64,000 nucleotides of DNA from NCBI RefSeq assembly GCF_004216475.1, contig NZ_CP022303.1:3038001-3102000 (forward strand). Direction: 5' to 3'. Numbering within the stretch: position 1 is the stretch's first letter; every line of letters begins with the position of its first letter. Shown here in pieces: positions 27,133-36,302 of the stretch. This DNA is from Thalassococcus sp. S3 (GTDB taxonomy: Bacteria; Pseudomonadota; Alphaproteobacteria; Rhodobacterales; Rhodobacteraceae). A program made the position numbers and the translations under genes. A model generated the notes under the pieces. The model was not told the DNA's origin and made no database searches. It saw only the letters and a program-made list of their open reading frames with translations.

Positions 27133-27561
27133 ATGGATATCCGTCACATCACACCCCAATACGCGGTGTCGCCCCAGATCGCCGCCGAAGACGTCCCCGC
27201 CCTTGTCGAAGCAGGCTTTACGACGGTGATCTGCAACCGTCCCGACCCGGAAATTCCACCGACGCACTATGCCGAAGTGATCGAGGCCGCGGCCAAGGCG
27301 GCGGGCGTAGACTTTCACGTCCTCGCACTGACGCACGAGACAATGACGCCTGAAAACGTTGCGCGGCAACGCAAGCTCATCGAAGACGCTGAAGGCCCGG
27401 TGCTGGCCTATTGCGCCTCCGGCACCCGGTGTAGCGTCGTCTGGGCGCTTGGCCAGGCCGGCACGTTGAGCGCCGATGACATTCTCGCAGCCACGCGGGC
27501 CGCCGGCTACAACCTTGACGGTTTGCGCCCCGCCCTGGAGGCCTCCGCCCCTCAGGGCTGA
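27133..27561 (+). CDS. DUF442 / TIGR01244 sulfur-transferase-like protein
   Basis: A 142-residue single-domain protein (MDIRHITPQYAVSPQIAAEDV...). The loop YCASGTRCSVVW places Cys94 and Arg99 like the phosphatase/rhodanese active site of the DUF442 family. In many proteobacteria this domain is fused to the MBL domain encoded just upstream (Blh); here the two are separate genes in tandem. Probable role: sulfane-sulfur transfer to or from the MBL enzyme. Activity inferred from family and context. Confidence 0.82.
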   Translation: MDIRHITPQYAVSPQIAAEDVPALVEAGFTTVICNRPDPEIPPTHYAEVIEAAAKAAGVDFHVLALTHETMTPENVARQRKLIEDAEGPVLAYCASGTRCSVVWALGQAGTLSADDILAATRAAGYNLDGLRPALEASAPQG

Positions 27562-27618
27562 CGTTCGGCGCGTCTTGGCCGCTTTGTCAGACAAAGCAAG
27601 AGCCGGAGCCGCCAAGAC

Positions 27619-28752
27619 CTAGACCGGGCGTCCGGTCACTTCGTCAGCGTCGTCATTCCAGTCGCCGGTATCGAGCCCAGCAAGTTCGCTGATCTCTGCG
27701 GCGGCTTCCTCCGCGCTCATGATCGAAAGGTCCGGGTCGTCCATGGACAGGCCCGGAAGATCCGGCAGATCCACCTCGACTGTGCCGACGACCGTTGGCG
27801 GTTTGGCCTCACCCGTTTCGGATGTCGTCGCCGAGAGCTCAAACCCGGCGGGGGTTTTCGGTTCTGCCCCCACACGCGTGGCCCCATCGCCCGCCAGCCT
27901 GACGGCCCGATTGCCCAAAAGCTGACCCAGCCGCGCCTGGGCCACCGTGCGTCCGGTCACGGTCACAAGGCTGGTTTCATGCAGCCGATTGCGCGTAAGC
28001 GGAAGCAGATCACCCGGTTTGAGCGCATTAAGTTCGGCCAGCGGCATGCGCAGCTTGCAAAGGACCGCCGTCAGCTCTGCCGTGACCTGCATCATCGGTG
28101 CATTCAGCGACACATCGTCCACATCTTCCACCCGACTTGACGCTTCGGCCTTTGGTACGGGCGCGTCAGGAAGCAGCAGCGTGAGAGCGCCCTGATGTTT
28201 GCCCAGCGCAATATCCAATGTCAGGCTGAAGACCCGATAGCTGGGCTGGGCCAAGGCAAGCGCCAGACTGCGTGCATCCTCCGCCCGCGCGCCATAGCGC
28301 TGGGCGCGCAACATGGCCTTGTCAGAGGGAAGCTGGGCCAGATCCGCCGCCCGCCCCAAAAGAGCGTCCAGAACCGGCGCGCACATCGCCGCGTCGGTCG
28401 AGGTAAAGGGGCGTGGCTCCGCCGCACGCTCCAGAACCCGCCCCATGGTCTGCTGCTGAATGATCGCCGCCACCAGCGCCAGCGAAACGGAGGCCGCCCC
28501 GACCGTGCCCTCCTGTCCGTCCAGCACGATCAGCAGGCGGTCATCCTCCAGATGCTCCGCCACCTTTTCGGACGCCACCGCTCCCTGCGTGATCCCGATC
28601 ACCGCCAGCGGCAAACCGAACAGATCATCGGCCACACGGGCCAACGTCAATCTCAACGCCTTTGCCGCGCCAATGGATCGTTCGTCCTTGTCACCGCGCC
28701 CGCTTTCCAGTTTGCGTCGCATGATCGCTTGTGCAGTCACGTTCGTGCTCAC
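27619..28752 (-). CDS. Orphan FliM/FliN-type flagellar motor-switch-like protein
   Basis: About 377 residues. The N-terminal part (AKALRLTLARVADDLFGLPL, IIQQQTMGRVL) is like the FliM middle domain of Rhodobacterales proteins. A SpoA/FliN-like domain lies near 225-300 (LRMPLAELNALKPGDLLPLTR..LVTVTGRTVAQARLGQLLGNRAVRL), followed by an acidic tail. Start uncertain: GTG 28752 fits homologue length as I recall it; GTG 28794 and ATG 28722 are in frame. No other flagellar gene is in the window. It may be a second FliM-type switch or interact with the motor indirectly. Confidence 0.75.
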   Translation of the reverse strand: MSTNVTAQAIMRRKLESGRGDKDERSIGAAKALRLTLARVADDLFGLPLAVIGITQGAVASEKVAEHLEDDRLLIVLDGQEGTVGAASVSLALVAAIIQQQTMGRVLERAAEPRPFTSTDAAMCAPVLDALLGRAADLAQLPSDKAMLRAQRYGARAEDARSLALALAQPSYRVFSLTLDIALGKHQGALTLLLPDAPVPKAEASSRVEDVDDVSLNAPMMQVTAELTAVLCKLRMPLAELNALKPGDLLPLTRNRLHETSLVTVTGRTVAQARLGQLLGNRAVRLAGDGATRVGAEPKTPAGFELSATTSETGEAKPPTVVGTVEVDLPDLPGLSMDDPDLSIMSAEEAAAEISELAGLDTGDWNDDADEVTGRPV

Positions 28753-28827
28753 CCTTCTGCCGCCATTCAGGCCGCCTGAGCCAACGCCTAGCACAGAGAT
28801 GGTTACGATTGCCTTTACGACGGCCGC

Positions 28828-31500
28828 CTATTGCGCAGCCATCGCGCGAACCCTGGGCAGCGTCACCCGAAACGCGGCGCCCGGATGCCCGCTGAGGTAC
28901 TGCACATCGCCGTCAAGCCGCTGCATGATCTCCCGGCAAATCGCCAGCCCCAGGCCCGCTCCCCCCGCCTTTTCGCCACTGACCCGGGCGAATTTCTCGA
29001 AAACCAGCGAACGGGCTTCGCGGGGAATGCCGCTGCCATTGTCGATGAAATCGACGGCGATGCTGTCGGCCACCTCATGTACGACGATGCTGAGGACCGG
29101 ATCGGGCGCGTCGCAGTATTTCTGGGCATTGGTGATGAGGTTTATAAAGACCTGCGCCAGGCGGTCGAGATCCGAATAGATCGGAACCCCCTCGCTCAAA
29201 CGCCTGCGCCGAATGGTCAGCTTCGCATCCGATCCCGCCAGTGCCGTGGCGACCGCATGATCCAGCACGCTGCTGACCGATCCTTCGCGCATGTTCAGGC
29301 TAACCTGCCCGCTTTCTAGAACGCTGAGATCCAGAAGATCGTCCAGAAGCCGGGTCAACCGAAGCGCCTCGCCATGGATGATGCCGGCATAGCGGGTCTT
29401 CTCAAGCTGCCCAAGGCCATGGGTATCGCGCAAAATCTCAGAAAACGCGCGGATGGAGGTCATGGGCGTGCGCAGTTCGTGGCTCACCTGGCTCAGGAAC
29501 GCGTCCTTCTGCACCGAAATCTGCGTCAGCTTGGCGTTGGCGTCGCGCAATTGGGCCGCAGTGCGGCTCAGTTCTTCGGACTTGGCCTCAAGCTGGCTGG
29601 AATATTCCAACATCTGCGCCGACTCGCTCGCCACCGCCATCAGATCCTCGACCGACACCGACGCGCGGCCCACGATCTGGCCTACCATCGCATGTGCCGT
29701 CGCCGCGCCCACCGACCCCGACAGCTCCCGCTCCAGGCTTTCCAGGAATTCCGGCGTCGGATCCGGCAGATGACCCCGCTGCCCCTGCCGGTCCGCCTCC
29801 CGCTGGAAGAGGGCCTGTGCCTCGCGTGCGCCCAGGATCCTTTGGGACATGATCATCAGATCCTCGCTTTGCGCAACCGATCCGGTCCATCCCCGCGGCC
29901 CCTTGGAGTGATCGAAGACATTGACGAATTGCGCGCCCTGCAGCCGCTCGATGGGGCTGGGAAAGCTGCTCAGCGAGACCGTGACGAAGGCAAAGGCGTT
30001 CAGCAGAAGGCTCCACATCACCGAATGCACGATCGGGTCCAGCCCCGTGATGCCAAAAAGCGCCTGTGGCCGCAGCCAGCCGACACCGAACGGCCCCTGC
30101 TCGACCACGCTCGCAATCACCGGCCCGCCAATCCCCGGCAAAAGCAGCGTGTAAAGCCAGAGCCCGAAGCCCACCGTCAGCCCCGCCAGCGCGCCCATCC
30201 GCGTGGCCCCGCGCCAATAGAGCGCGCCCAGAAGCGCTGGGAGGATTTGTGCTATGCCAGCAAAGGCAATCAGACCGATAGAGGCCAGCGCTCCGCCGCC
30301 CGACACGCTGTAATAGACATAGCCCAGCGCCATGATCCCCGCGATCGACACACGGCGGGCCAGCAGCACAACGTTGCGCACATCGCCCGACACCGACGCG
30401 CCGCCAATGCCCCTCACGCTCAACCAGATGGGCATCACGATGTGGTTCGACACCATCGTCGACAGCGCCATCGCCGCCACGATCACCATCGAGGTGGCCG
30501 AGGAAAAGCCGCCCAGAAACGACAGCATCGCCAGCCCGTCCTGCCCCTGCTGCAACGGGATCGACAGGACGAACAGATCCGGGTTCGACCCTTCGGGCAT
30601 CAGGTCCAGCCCCACCACCGCGATGGGCACGACAAAAAGGCTCATCAGCATCAGGTAAAGCGGAAAGGCCCAGGCGGCGGTGCGCAGATGCTGCTCGTCC
30701 TCGTTCTCGACCACCATCACCTGGAACATTCTGGGCAGGCAGACAAAGGCCGCAGCAGCAAGAAAGGTGATCGCCGCCCAGCGCCCGCCATGCACTTCCC
30801 ACGCCCCGATATCCGAGGCGTCGATGCGGGCCAGCGTCTCCGAAAACCCTCCGGCAATGCCCCAGACCACGAAAATGCCGACCGCCAGCAGCGCGACGAG
30901 CTTGACCACCGCTTCCAGCGCAATGGCCGTGACCACGCCGTGGTGACGTTCATTGGCATCGAGGTTTCGGGTGCCGAAGAGAATGGCAAAGACCGCCAGC
31001 CCCACCGCCACCCAGAACGCGCTGGCATTGGGCGCATCCCCCGATGGCCCCGGTTCGGCAAAAATCGAAAAGGACAGCGTGATCGACTGAAGCTGCAGCG
31101 AAATATACGGCGTCACCCCGATCACGGCCAGGATCGTAACGCAGATCGCCAGCATGTTGGATTTGCCGTAGCGGGCCGAGATCAGGTCCGCGATGGAGGT
31201 GACCCTCTGGCTGCGCCCGATGCGCACCAGTTTGCGCAGGCCCCACCACCAGGCGATCATCACCAGCGTGGGGCCCAGATAGATAGTGACGAATTCCAGG
31301 CCCGAGCGGGCCGCGTAGCCCACCGCGCCATAAAAGGTCCAGCCCGTGCAATAGATCGACAGCGACAGAGTGTAGATCAGGGGCGAGCGCAGCCAGCCCG
31401 CGCGTCCCGTCGCCGCGATCCGCTCCGCCCAGAAGGCCACCGCGAACAGGATGACCACATAGCCCAGGCAAACCGCGACCAGGGTGTTGAGCGACGCCAA
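28828..31500 (-). CDS. Sensor histidine kinase with sodium:solute symporter domain
   Basis: An 890-residue inner-membrane protein. Residues 1-480 form an SSS/SLC5-like transporter domain of about 13 helices (IYTLSLSIYCTGWTFYGAVGYAA, IADLISARYGKSNM). A helical linker and coiled coil follow (about 600-660), then HisKA with the phosphorylated His674 in SHELRTPMTSIRAFSEIL. The HATPase has NLITNAQKY, DNGSGIPREA and GGAGLGLAI. It is the architecture of CbrA/CrbS sensors, which respond to nutrient flux such as acetate or histidine. The partner receiver gene is 272 bases upstream in the same direction. Confidence 0.9.
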   Translation of the reverse strand: MASLNTLVAVCLGYVVILFAVAFWAERIAATGRAGWLRSPLIYTLSLSIYCTGWTFYGAVGYAARSGLEFVTIYLGPTLVMIAWWWGLRKLVRIGRSQRVTSIADLISARYGKSNMLAICVTILAVIGVTPYISLQLQSITLSFSIFAEPGPSGDAPNASAFWVAVGLAVFAILFGTRNLDANERHHGVVTAIALEAVVKLVALLAVGIFVVWGIAGGFSETLARIDASDIGAWEVHGGRWAAITFLAAAAFVCLPRMFQVMVVENEDEQHLRTAAWAFPLYLMLMSLFVVPIAVVGLDLMPEGSNPDLFVLSIPLQQGQDGLAMLSFLGGFSSATSMVIVAAMALSTMVSNHIVMPIWLSVRGIGGASVSGDVRNVVLLARRVSIAGIMALGYVYYSVSGGGALASIGLIAFAGIAQILPALLGALYWRGATRMGALAGLTVGFGLWLYTLLLPGIGGPVIASVVEQGPFGVGWLRPQALFGITGLDPIVHSVMWSLLLNAFAFVTVSLSSFPSPIERLQGAQFVNVFDHSKGPRGWTGSVAQSEDLMIMSQRILGAREAQALFQREADRQGQRGHLPDPTPEFLESLERELSGSVGAATAHAMVGQIVGRASVSVEDLMAVASESAQMLEYSSQLEAKSEELSRTAAQLRDANAKLTQISVQKDAFLSQVSHELRTPMTSIRAFSEILRDTHGLGQLEKTRYAGIIHGEALRLTRLLDDLLDLSVLESGQVSLNMREGSVSSVLDHAVATALAGSDAKLTIRRRRLSEGVPIYSDLDRLAQVFINLITNAQKYCDAPDPVLSIVVHEVADSIAVDFIDNGSGIPREARSLVFEKFARVSGEKAGGAGLGLAICREIMQRLDGDVQYLSGHPGAAFRVTLPRVRAMAAQ

Positions 31501-31503
31501 CGT

Positions 31504-31776
31504 CTACTCTCCCTGCGGGTCCACCGGTGCGCGGCTCCAGCGCCTCTGCGCCAGACCGAAACAGGCCGCCAGTCCGATCAGCACCGCCCAGACCCCAAAG
31601 ACATAGAGCATCGCCGAAGACATCGACACCGCCTCGCCTGTCTCCGGTTTGGGCCAGAGCAGCGGAAAGGCAAAGAGCAGCGCGCCCAGAACCGGCAGGA
31701 ACCGGGCCGCGTCCAGCAGGCGCCGGCGGCGATAGCTCTGCCGCTCCAGAAAGACCGATGGCCCGCCCGGCGTCAT
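31504..31776 (-). CDS. Small membrane protein between receiver and kinase genes
   Basis: A 90-residue protein with two hydrophobic segments (about 23-41 AARFLPVLGALLFAFPLLW and 50-74 MSSAMLYVFGVWAVLIGLAACFGLA) and basic ends. It overlaps the receiver stop by ATGA and ends 3 bases before the kinase start, so it is co-translated with both. Its position suggests an accessory of the SSS-type sensor, as small proteins accompany solute symporters of the ActP/YjcH type; that link is inference. Confidence 0.75.
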   Translation of the reverse strand: MTPGGPSVFLERQSYRRRRLLDAARFLPVLGALLFAFPLLWPKPETGEAVSMSSAMLYVFGVWAVLIGLAACFGLAQRRWSRAPVDPQGE

Positions 31777-32153
31777 GATTGTGATGCCTGTGCGAGCAGG
31801 TCGCGCACGGCTGTGAGCACTTCGGTGTTCGAAAACGGCTTGGTCATGAACCGGCTTACGCCCGCCTTTTCCGCCATATCCCGATCCCGGCTCTGGCCTC
31901 TTGCCGTCAGCATCAGAACCGGCAGCGCCCGGGTCGCGTCGATCTCTCGCAGATCCTTGAGGATTTCCATTCCGCTCCGGCCCGGCAGCATCACGTCCAG
32001 GATCACCAGATCCGGTGCGGCCCGCTTGACCGCCTCCACGGCCGTGGTGCCATCCGAATGCGTCTCCACCTGCCAGCCATCGCGGGTCAGCAAAAAGCGG
32101 ATCGCCTCGATGATGTTGGGTTCATCTTCGATCAACAGGACCTTGCGGCTCAT
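31773..32153 (-). CDS. Stand-alone response regulator receiver
   Basis: A 126-residue CheY-like receiver with the acidic pair ED (10-11), phospho-acceptor Asp53 in ILDVMLPG, Thr in MLTARG and Lys105 in MTKPFS. There is no output domain. It starts the unit receiver - small membrane protein - kinase and should accept phosphate from that kinase; the next step in the relay is not encoded here. Ribosome site GGAAGGGA precedes the ATG. Confidence 0.9.
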   Translation of the reverse strand: MSRKVLLIEDEPNIIEAIRFLLTRDGWQVETHSDGTTAVEAVKRAAPDLVILDVMLPGRSGMEILKDLREIDATRALPVLMLTARGQSRDRDMAEKAGVSRFMTKPFSNTEVLTAVRDLLAQASQS

Positions 32154-32250
32154 CAGTCCCTTCCCCCCGGAATGGTACGCGCAGGGTTGTCCCCGCGCGG
32201 TCTTCGTATTCTTATAATTGCAACCGTTATCCCCAGTTTTCGGGATCGAG

Positions 32251-33558
32251 TCAAAACTCTTCGCGCAGGATCGACGGCTCCCGTCGCGCGGCGCACCGGG
32301 CCGCCGGGCAGATCCGGCACGAGCTTCCGACGCTCAGCGGCGGCTGATCCTCTTCCGCCGCCTCCCGAACCGGCACGATCAGCATCGTCGATTGCACCTG
32401 CGGGTCTCGCTCGAAACTGGGCCGTCCGACATCCCGGGCGATGGCGAAACACTCAAAAACAGCACTTGACCGTCCCATCTGCACCACCCTGCGCCGCAGC
32501 GGCTGCCCCGGGCGGCTGAGCGCGGTGAAGACCGGCCAGAGCGGGCAGGACGCGCCAAAACGCGGCAGCGCAAAGCCCTCGATCTGCTTGCGAAAGATCA
32601 GACTGCCCGAAGCGTCGCACACCACCAGCCCCAGCGTCTGACCCACCAGCGCGTCCGGCAGGCTGGCCAGCCTGCGAAAGACGCAGGGCAAATCCACGCC
32701 GAACGCATCAGCAAGGGCGACCGGATCCAGCCCATGCCGCCCCAAAGCCCCTGCAACCTCCTCAAGCGGCATCGCCTTCGCATCGCTTTCATATTGCGCC
32801 AGTACGCCTTTGGCGATCTGCCGGGCCGCCTTGCCCGTCAGATCCTGCGCCTCTGTGACGATCTTGTCTGCCTTGATCTCCCCGCGCTCCAGGTCGGCGA
32901 AGTGGTGATCCCTTGCCGCGACAAAGGCCTCCACCTCTTCCTGCGGGGCCACCCCGCGCCCCGCATCCTCTCCACTTTCATCCAAATACCCAACCAGGGC
33001 CTTGCTGCTTTCAGCCAGACGGCGGGAATCCTCGTTCAGGTTGCGGTGAAACCTGTCCCTCCATTGCGGCTCGATCTCTCCCGTCTCCGCCAGGATCGAC
33101 GCCGTCGACCGGATCGCTGTCGCTGTCGACAGAACCTCGTGGAGCGACGCCGCCAGATGCGGATCGTGGGTCAGCCGGTCCGACAGCGTCTCCACCGTGC
33201 GCTCCAGCGTGGCGATGCGGCGATGGGCGCGAGCCAGCACCTCCGCCCAGCCCGGAAAGCGGCCCGCGAATTCGTCCGCGCGGTCCATCTCCGCGACCGG
33301 CGTGCCCGCATCCGCCGCCGCCTCCCTCAGCGTGGCGATCAGGGCCGCCTCCGCCCCCTCGCTCAGCATCGACGGCTCCACCCCCAACACGCCCGCGATG
33401 TCCACCAGCAACTTGCCGCCGATTCTGCGCCGATTGTGTTCGATCAGGTTGAGATAGCTCGCCGAGATGCCGACCCGCCGCGCCAGATCCGCCTGTCTCA
33501 GACCGGCAATACTCCGCCGCTCCCGAATGCGGCTTCCCGTCAGCGTGTCGCGCGCCAT
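32251..33558 (-). CDS. XRE-family regulator with ScfR-type C-terminal domain
   Basis: A 435-residue regulator: Cro/C1 helix-turn-helix at about 8-62 (IRERRSIAGLRQADLARRVGISASYLNLIE), a long helical middle, and a C-terminal DUF2083/ScfR-type domain. The tail carries a Cys cluster (SSCRICPAARCAARREP) that could bind a metal or Fe-S cluster. Members often regulate short-chain acyl-CoA or fatty-acid metabolism genes. It is divergent from the LIV-type ABC operon, 230 bases away, which is a plausible target. Confidence 0.85.
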   Translation of the reverse strand: MARDTLTGSRIRERRSIAGLRQADLARRVGISASYLNLIEHNRRRIGGKLLVDIAGVLGVEPSMLSEGAEAALIATLREAAADAGTPVAEMDRADEFAGRFPGWAEVLARAHRRIATLERTVETLSDRLTHDPHLAASLHEVLSTATAIRSTASILAETGEIEPQWRDRFHRNLNEDSRRLAESSKALVGYLDESGEDAGRGVAPQEEVEAFVAARDHHFADLERGEIKADKIVTEAQDLTGKAARQIAKGVLAQYESDAKAMPLEEVAGALGRHGLDPVALADAFGVDLPCVFRRLASLPDALVGQTLGLVVCDASGSLIFRKQIEGFALPRFGASCPLWPVFTALSRPGQPLRRRVVQMGRSSAVFECFAIARDVGRPSFERDPQVQSTMLIVPVREAAEEDQPPLSVGSSCRICPAARCAARREPSILREEF

Positions 33559-33626
33559 TGGCCGCCCTTCCCCGTTTTCCCGTCATTTCAACGGCTTTCT
33601 GCGATGCAACATACATCTTTTTACAG

Positions 33627-33733
33627 AATACCGTGGAATACTGTTCAGTTGTTTACAAAATTCTTGTGCTTTTCAAGGGGGTTATTGCGCAATTTTCTGC
33701 CGATCGCCCATAGTCTCTTTGCATCTATAGATG
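33627..33733. promoter_or_regulatory. Divergent regulatory region of the XRE gene and the LIV-type operon
   Basis: An AT-rich island in GC-rich surroundings. It holds direct repeats GAATAC one helical turn apart (about 33637-33652) and a perfect 12-base palindrome CATCTATAGATG at 33722-33733, 56 bases before the binding-protein start. Candidate sites for the XRE regulator. Confidence 0.45.
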
Positions 33734-33788
33734 TGGGTCCTGCTCGGAAGAGGAGCCGGCAGGACCAATCACAACACGGGAGGACTCC

Positions 33789-35135
33789 ATGTCAAAAACC
33801 AATGTCACACGTCGTGGCGTGCTGCGCACGGGCGCAGTTGCAGGCGCAGGCCTTGCATTGCCGACCTACCTGTCAGCAGCCGGACACGAAGGTTTCACCA
33901 ACGCCCCCACGGGCGGCACGGTGACGCTGGGCTTCAACGTACCGCAGACCGGCCCCTATGCCGACGAAGGCGCGGACGAATTGCGCGCATATGAGTTGGC
34001 GGTCGAGCATCTCAATGGCGGCGGCGACGGCGGCATGATGGGCACGTTCTCGTCCAAGGCGCTGAAGGGCAACGGCATCCTGGGCAAGAAGGTCGAATAC
34101 GTGACCGGCGACACCCAGACCAAATCCGACGCCGCGCGCGCATCCGCCAAGTCGATGATCGAAAAAGACGGCGCCGTGATGATCACGGGCGGGTCGTCCT
34201 CCGGCGTGGCTGTGGCCGTCCAAGCCCTCTGCCAGGAGGCTGGCATCATCTTCATGGCCGGTCTGACACACTCCAACGACACGACCGGCAAGGACAAGCG
34301 GGCCAATGGCTTCCGCCACTTCTTCAACTCCTACATGTCCGGTGCCGCGCTCGCGCCGGTGCTGGCGGCCAATTATGGCACCGACCGCAAGGCCTATCAC
34401 CTGACGGCGGACTACAACTGGGGCTACACGACCGAAGAGGCCGTGAAATCCTCGACCGAGGCGATGGGCTGGGAAACCGTGGCTGCGGTGAAGACGCCGC
34501 TCACGCAGACCGACTTCTCGTCCTACATCGCGCCCGTGCTTCAATCCGGCGCCGACACGCTGGTCCTGAACCACTATGGCGGCAACATGGTCAACTCGCT
34601 GACCAACGCCGTTCAGTTCGGCCTGCGCGACAAGCAGGTCAACGGCAAGGACTTCCAGATCATCGTGCCGCTCTACTCCCGCCTGATGGCAAAGGGTGCC
34701 GGCGCCAACGTGAAGGGCATCTTCGGCTCCACCAACTGGCACTGGTCTCTGCAGGACGAAGGCTCCAAGGCGTTCGTCAAAAGCTTCGGCACCAAATACG
34801 GCTTCCCGCCGTCGCAGGCGGCCCATACCTGCTATGTGCAGACCCTGCTCTATGCTGACGCCGTCGAACGTGCGGGCTCCTTCGCGCCCTGCGCGGTGGT
34901 CGAAGCGCTCGAAGGTTTCGAGTTTGACGGTCTGGGCAACGGCAAGACGCTCTACCGTGCCGAAGACCACCAGTGCTTCAAGGACGTGCTGGTCGTGAAG
35001 GGGAAAGAGAACCCGACCTCCGAATTCGACCTTCTGGAAATCGTCGAAGTCACGCCGGTCGATCAGGTCACCTATGCCCCCGATCACCCGCAATTCTCGG
35101 GCGGCGCTCTGGGCACCTGCAACAACGGCGCCTAA
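33789..35135 (+). CDS. LIV/urea-type ABC transporter, periplasmic binding protein
   Basis: A 448-residue type I periplasmic binding protein with an N-terminal twin-arginine-type signal (TRRGVLRTGAVAGAGLALP). The mature part has the branched-chain-amino-acid receptor fold (VTLGFNVPQTGPYADEG, ITGGSSSGVAVAVQALCQEAGIIFM). An SD sequence (GGGAGGA) precedes the ATG. The ligand is not readable: homologues are annotated for amino acids, amides or urea. A hairpin with T tract follows the gene, allowing more binding protein than membrane subunits. Confidence 0.87.
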   Translation: MSKTNVTRRGVLRTGAVAGAGLALPTYLSAAGHEGFTNAPTGGTVTLGFNVPQTGPYADEGADELRAYELAVEHLNGGGDGGMMGTFSSKALKGNGILGKKVEYVTGDTQTKSDAARASAKSMIEKDGAVMITGGSSSGVAVAVQALCQEAGIIFMAGLTHSNDTTGKDKRANGFRHFFNSYMSGAALAPVLAANYGTDRKAYHLTADYNWGYTTEEAVKSSTEAMGWETVAAVKTPLTQTDFSSYIAPVLQSGADTLVLNHYGGNMVNSLTNAVQFGLRDKQVNGKDFQIIVPLYSRLMAKGAGANVKGIFGSTNWHWSLQDEGSKAFVKSFGTKYGFPPSQAAHTCYVQTLLYADAVERAGSFAPCAVVEALEGFEFDGLGNGKTLYRAEDHQCFKDVLVVKGKENPTSEFDLLEIVEVTPVDQVTYAPDHPQFSGGALGTCNNGA

Positions 35136-35144
35136 GCGGCAGGC

Positions 35145-35175
35145 GGGCGGGGCCCTCCCCGCCCCATCGCCCTTT
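35145..35175 (+). terminator. Partial terminator between binding protein and permease genes
   Basis: GGGCGGGG and CCCCGCCC make an 8-bp stem around CCCT, followed a few bases on by CTTTTT. It sits 9 bases after the stop, inside an operon, so it probably attenuates transcription of the membrane genes. Confidence 0.55.
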
Positions 35176-35267
35176 TTCGCAAACGCCAAACCCGGTCGGG
35201 CGGAGCATGCTTCGCCCAACCACACGCCTTCTGCATCCGGCGATCAAACCCCACGAGAGGCAGGCCC

Positions 35268-36299
35268 ATGGACGCCATCATCCTTCAGATACTCAACGGG
35301 CTCGACAAGGGCTCGGCCTATGCGCTGATCGCGCTGGGTCTCACCCTCATTTTCGGCACGCTTGGCGTCGTCAACTTCGCCCATGGCGCGCTCTTCATGA
35401 TCGGCGCCTTCTGTGCGGTCACGCTCAGCCGTATCCTGACCCTGTCTCACACCATCATCGACGAAACCCGCAAGGATTTCCTCGGCAACCCCCTCAAGGT
35501 CGAGGTGCCTTACGTCTACGACATCTTCGGCGAGGCCACCGGGGCCGCGATCATCGACTGGGCCGTGCCTCTGTCGATCTTATTCGCCATCCCCGTGATG
35601 ATCGCCATCGGCGTGATCATGGAGCGCGGACTGATCAAGCACTTCTACAAGCGTCCCCATGCCGATCAGATCCTCGTGACCTTCGGCCTGGCCATCGTGC
35701 TGCAGGAAATCATCAAGTATTTCTACGGCGCCAACCCGATCCCCACGCCCGCGCCCGCCGCCTTTACCGGCTCTTTCGATTTCGGCGCGCTGCTGGGCTT
35801 TGATCCCAACACGATCATCTACCCCTACTGGCGGCTCGTCTACTTCGCCTTCGCCGCGCTCATCATCGGTGCCGTCTTCGCCTTCCTGCAATTCACCACC
35901 TTCGGGATGGTTGTCCGCGCTGGCATGGCCGACCGGGAAACCGTGGGCCTTCTGGGCATCAACATCGACCGGCGCTTTACCATCATGTTCGGCCTCGCCG
36001 CCGCCGTCGCGGGTCTGGCAGGGGTGATGTACACGCCCATCAACTCACCCAATTACCACATGGGCATGGACTTCCTCGTCCTTAGCTTCGTCGTGGTGGT
36101 CGTGGGCGGCATGGGCTCCCTGCCCGGCGCCGTTCTGGCCGGCTTCCTTCTGGGCATCCTCGAAAGCTTTGCCTCGATGAAAGAGGTCATCGCCCTCATT
36201 CCCGGCATCAACCAGATCATCATCTATCTGGTCGCCATCATCATTCTGCTTACCCGTCCCCGGGGCCTGATGGGCCGCAAGGGCGTGATGGAGGACTGA
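35268..36299 (+). CDS. livH: LIV-type ABC permease, LivH-like
   Basis: A 343-residue inner-membrane permease with the LivH signature ALIALGLTLIFGTLGVVNFAHGALFMIG near the N-terminus and GMADRETVGLLGINIDRRF / VVVVGGMGSLPGAVLAGFLLG later. It is about 40 residues longer than the usual LivH because of an insert at 60-95 (TIIDETRKDFLGNPLKVEVPY). It ends 3 bases before livM. Confidence 0.92.
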   Translation: MDAIILQILNGLDKGSAYALIALGLTLIFGTLGVVNFAHGALFMIGAFCAVTLSRILTLSHTIIDETRKDFLGNPLKVEVPYVYDIFGEATGAAIIDWAVPLSILFAIPVMIAIGVIMERGLIKHFYKRPHADQILVTFGLAIVLQEIIKYFYGANPIPTPAPAAFTGSFDFGALLGFDPNTIIYPYWRLVYFAFAALIIGAVFAFLQFTTFGMVVRAGMADRETVGLLGINIDRRFTIMFGLAAAVAGLAGVMYTPINSPNYHMGMDFLVLSFVVVVVGGMGSLPGAVLAGFLLGILESFASMKEVIALIPGINQIIIYLVAIIILLTRPRGLMGRKGVMED

Positions 36300-36302
36300 T
36301 CC

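Noticed and set aside
29374..32217. Open frame of 947 codons on the plus strand
   Set aside because: It is antisense to the symporter-kinase, the small membrane protein and the receiver. The predicted peptide is Arg/Gln/His-rich low complexity, typical of a GC-rich shadow.
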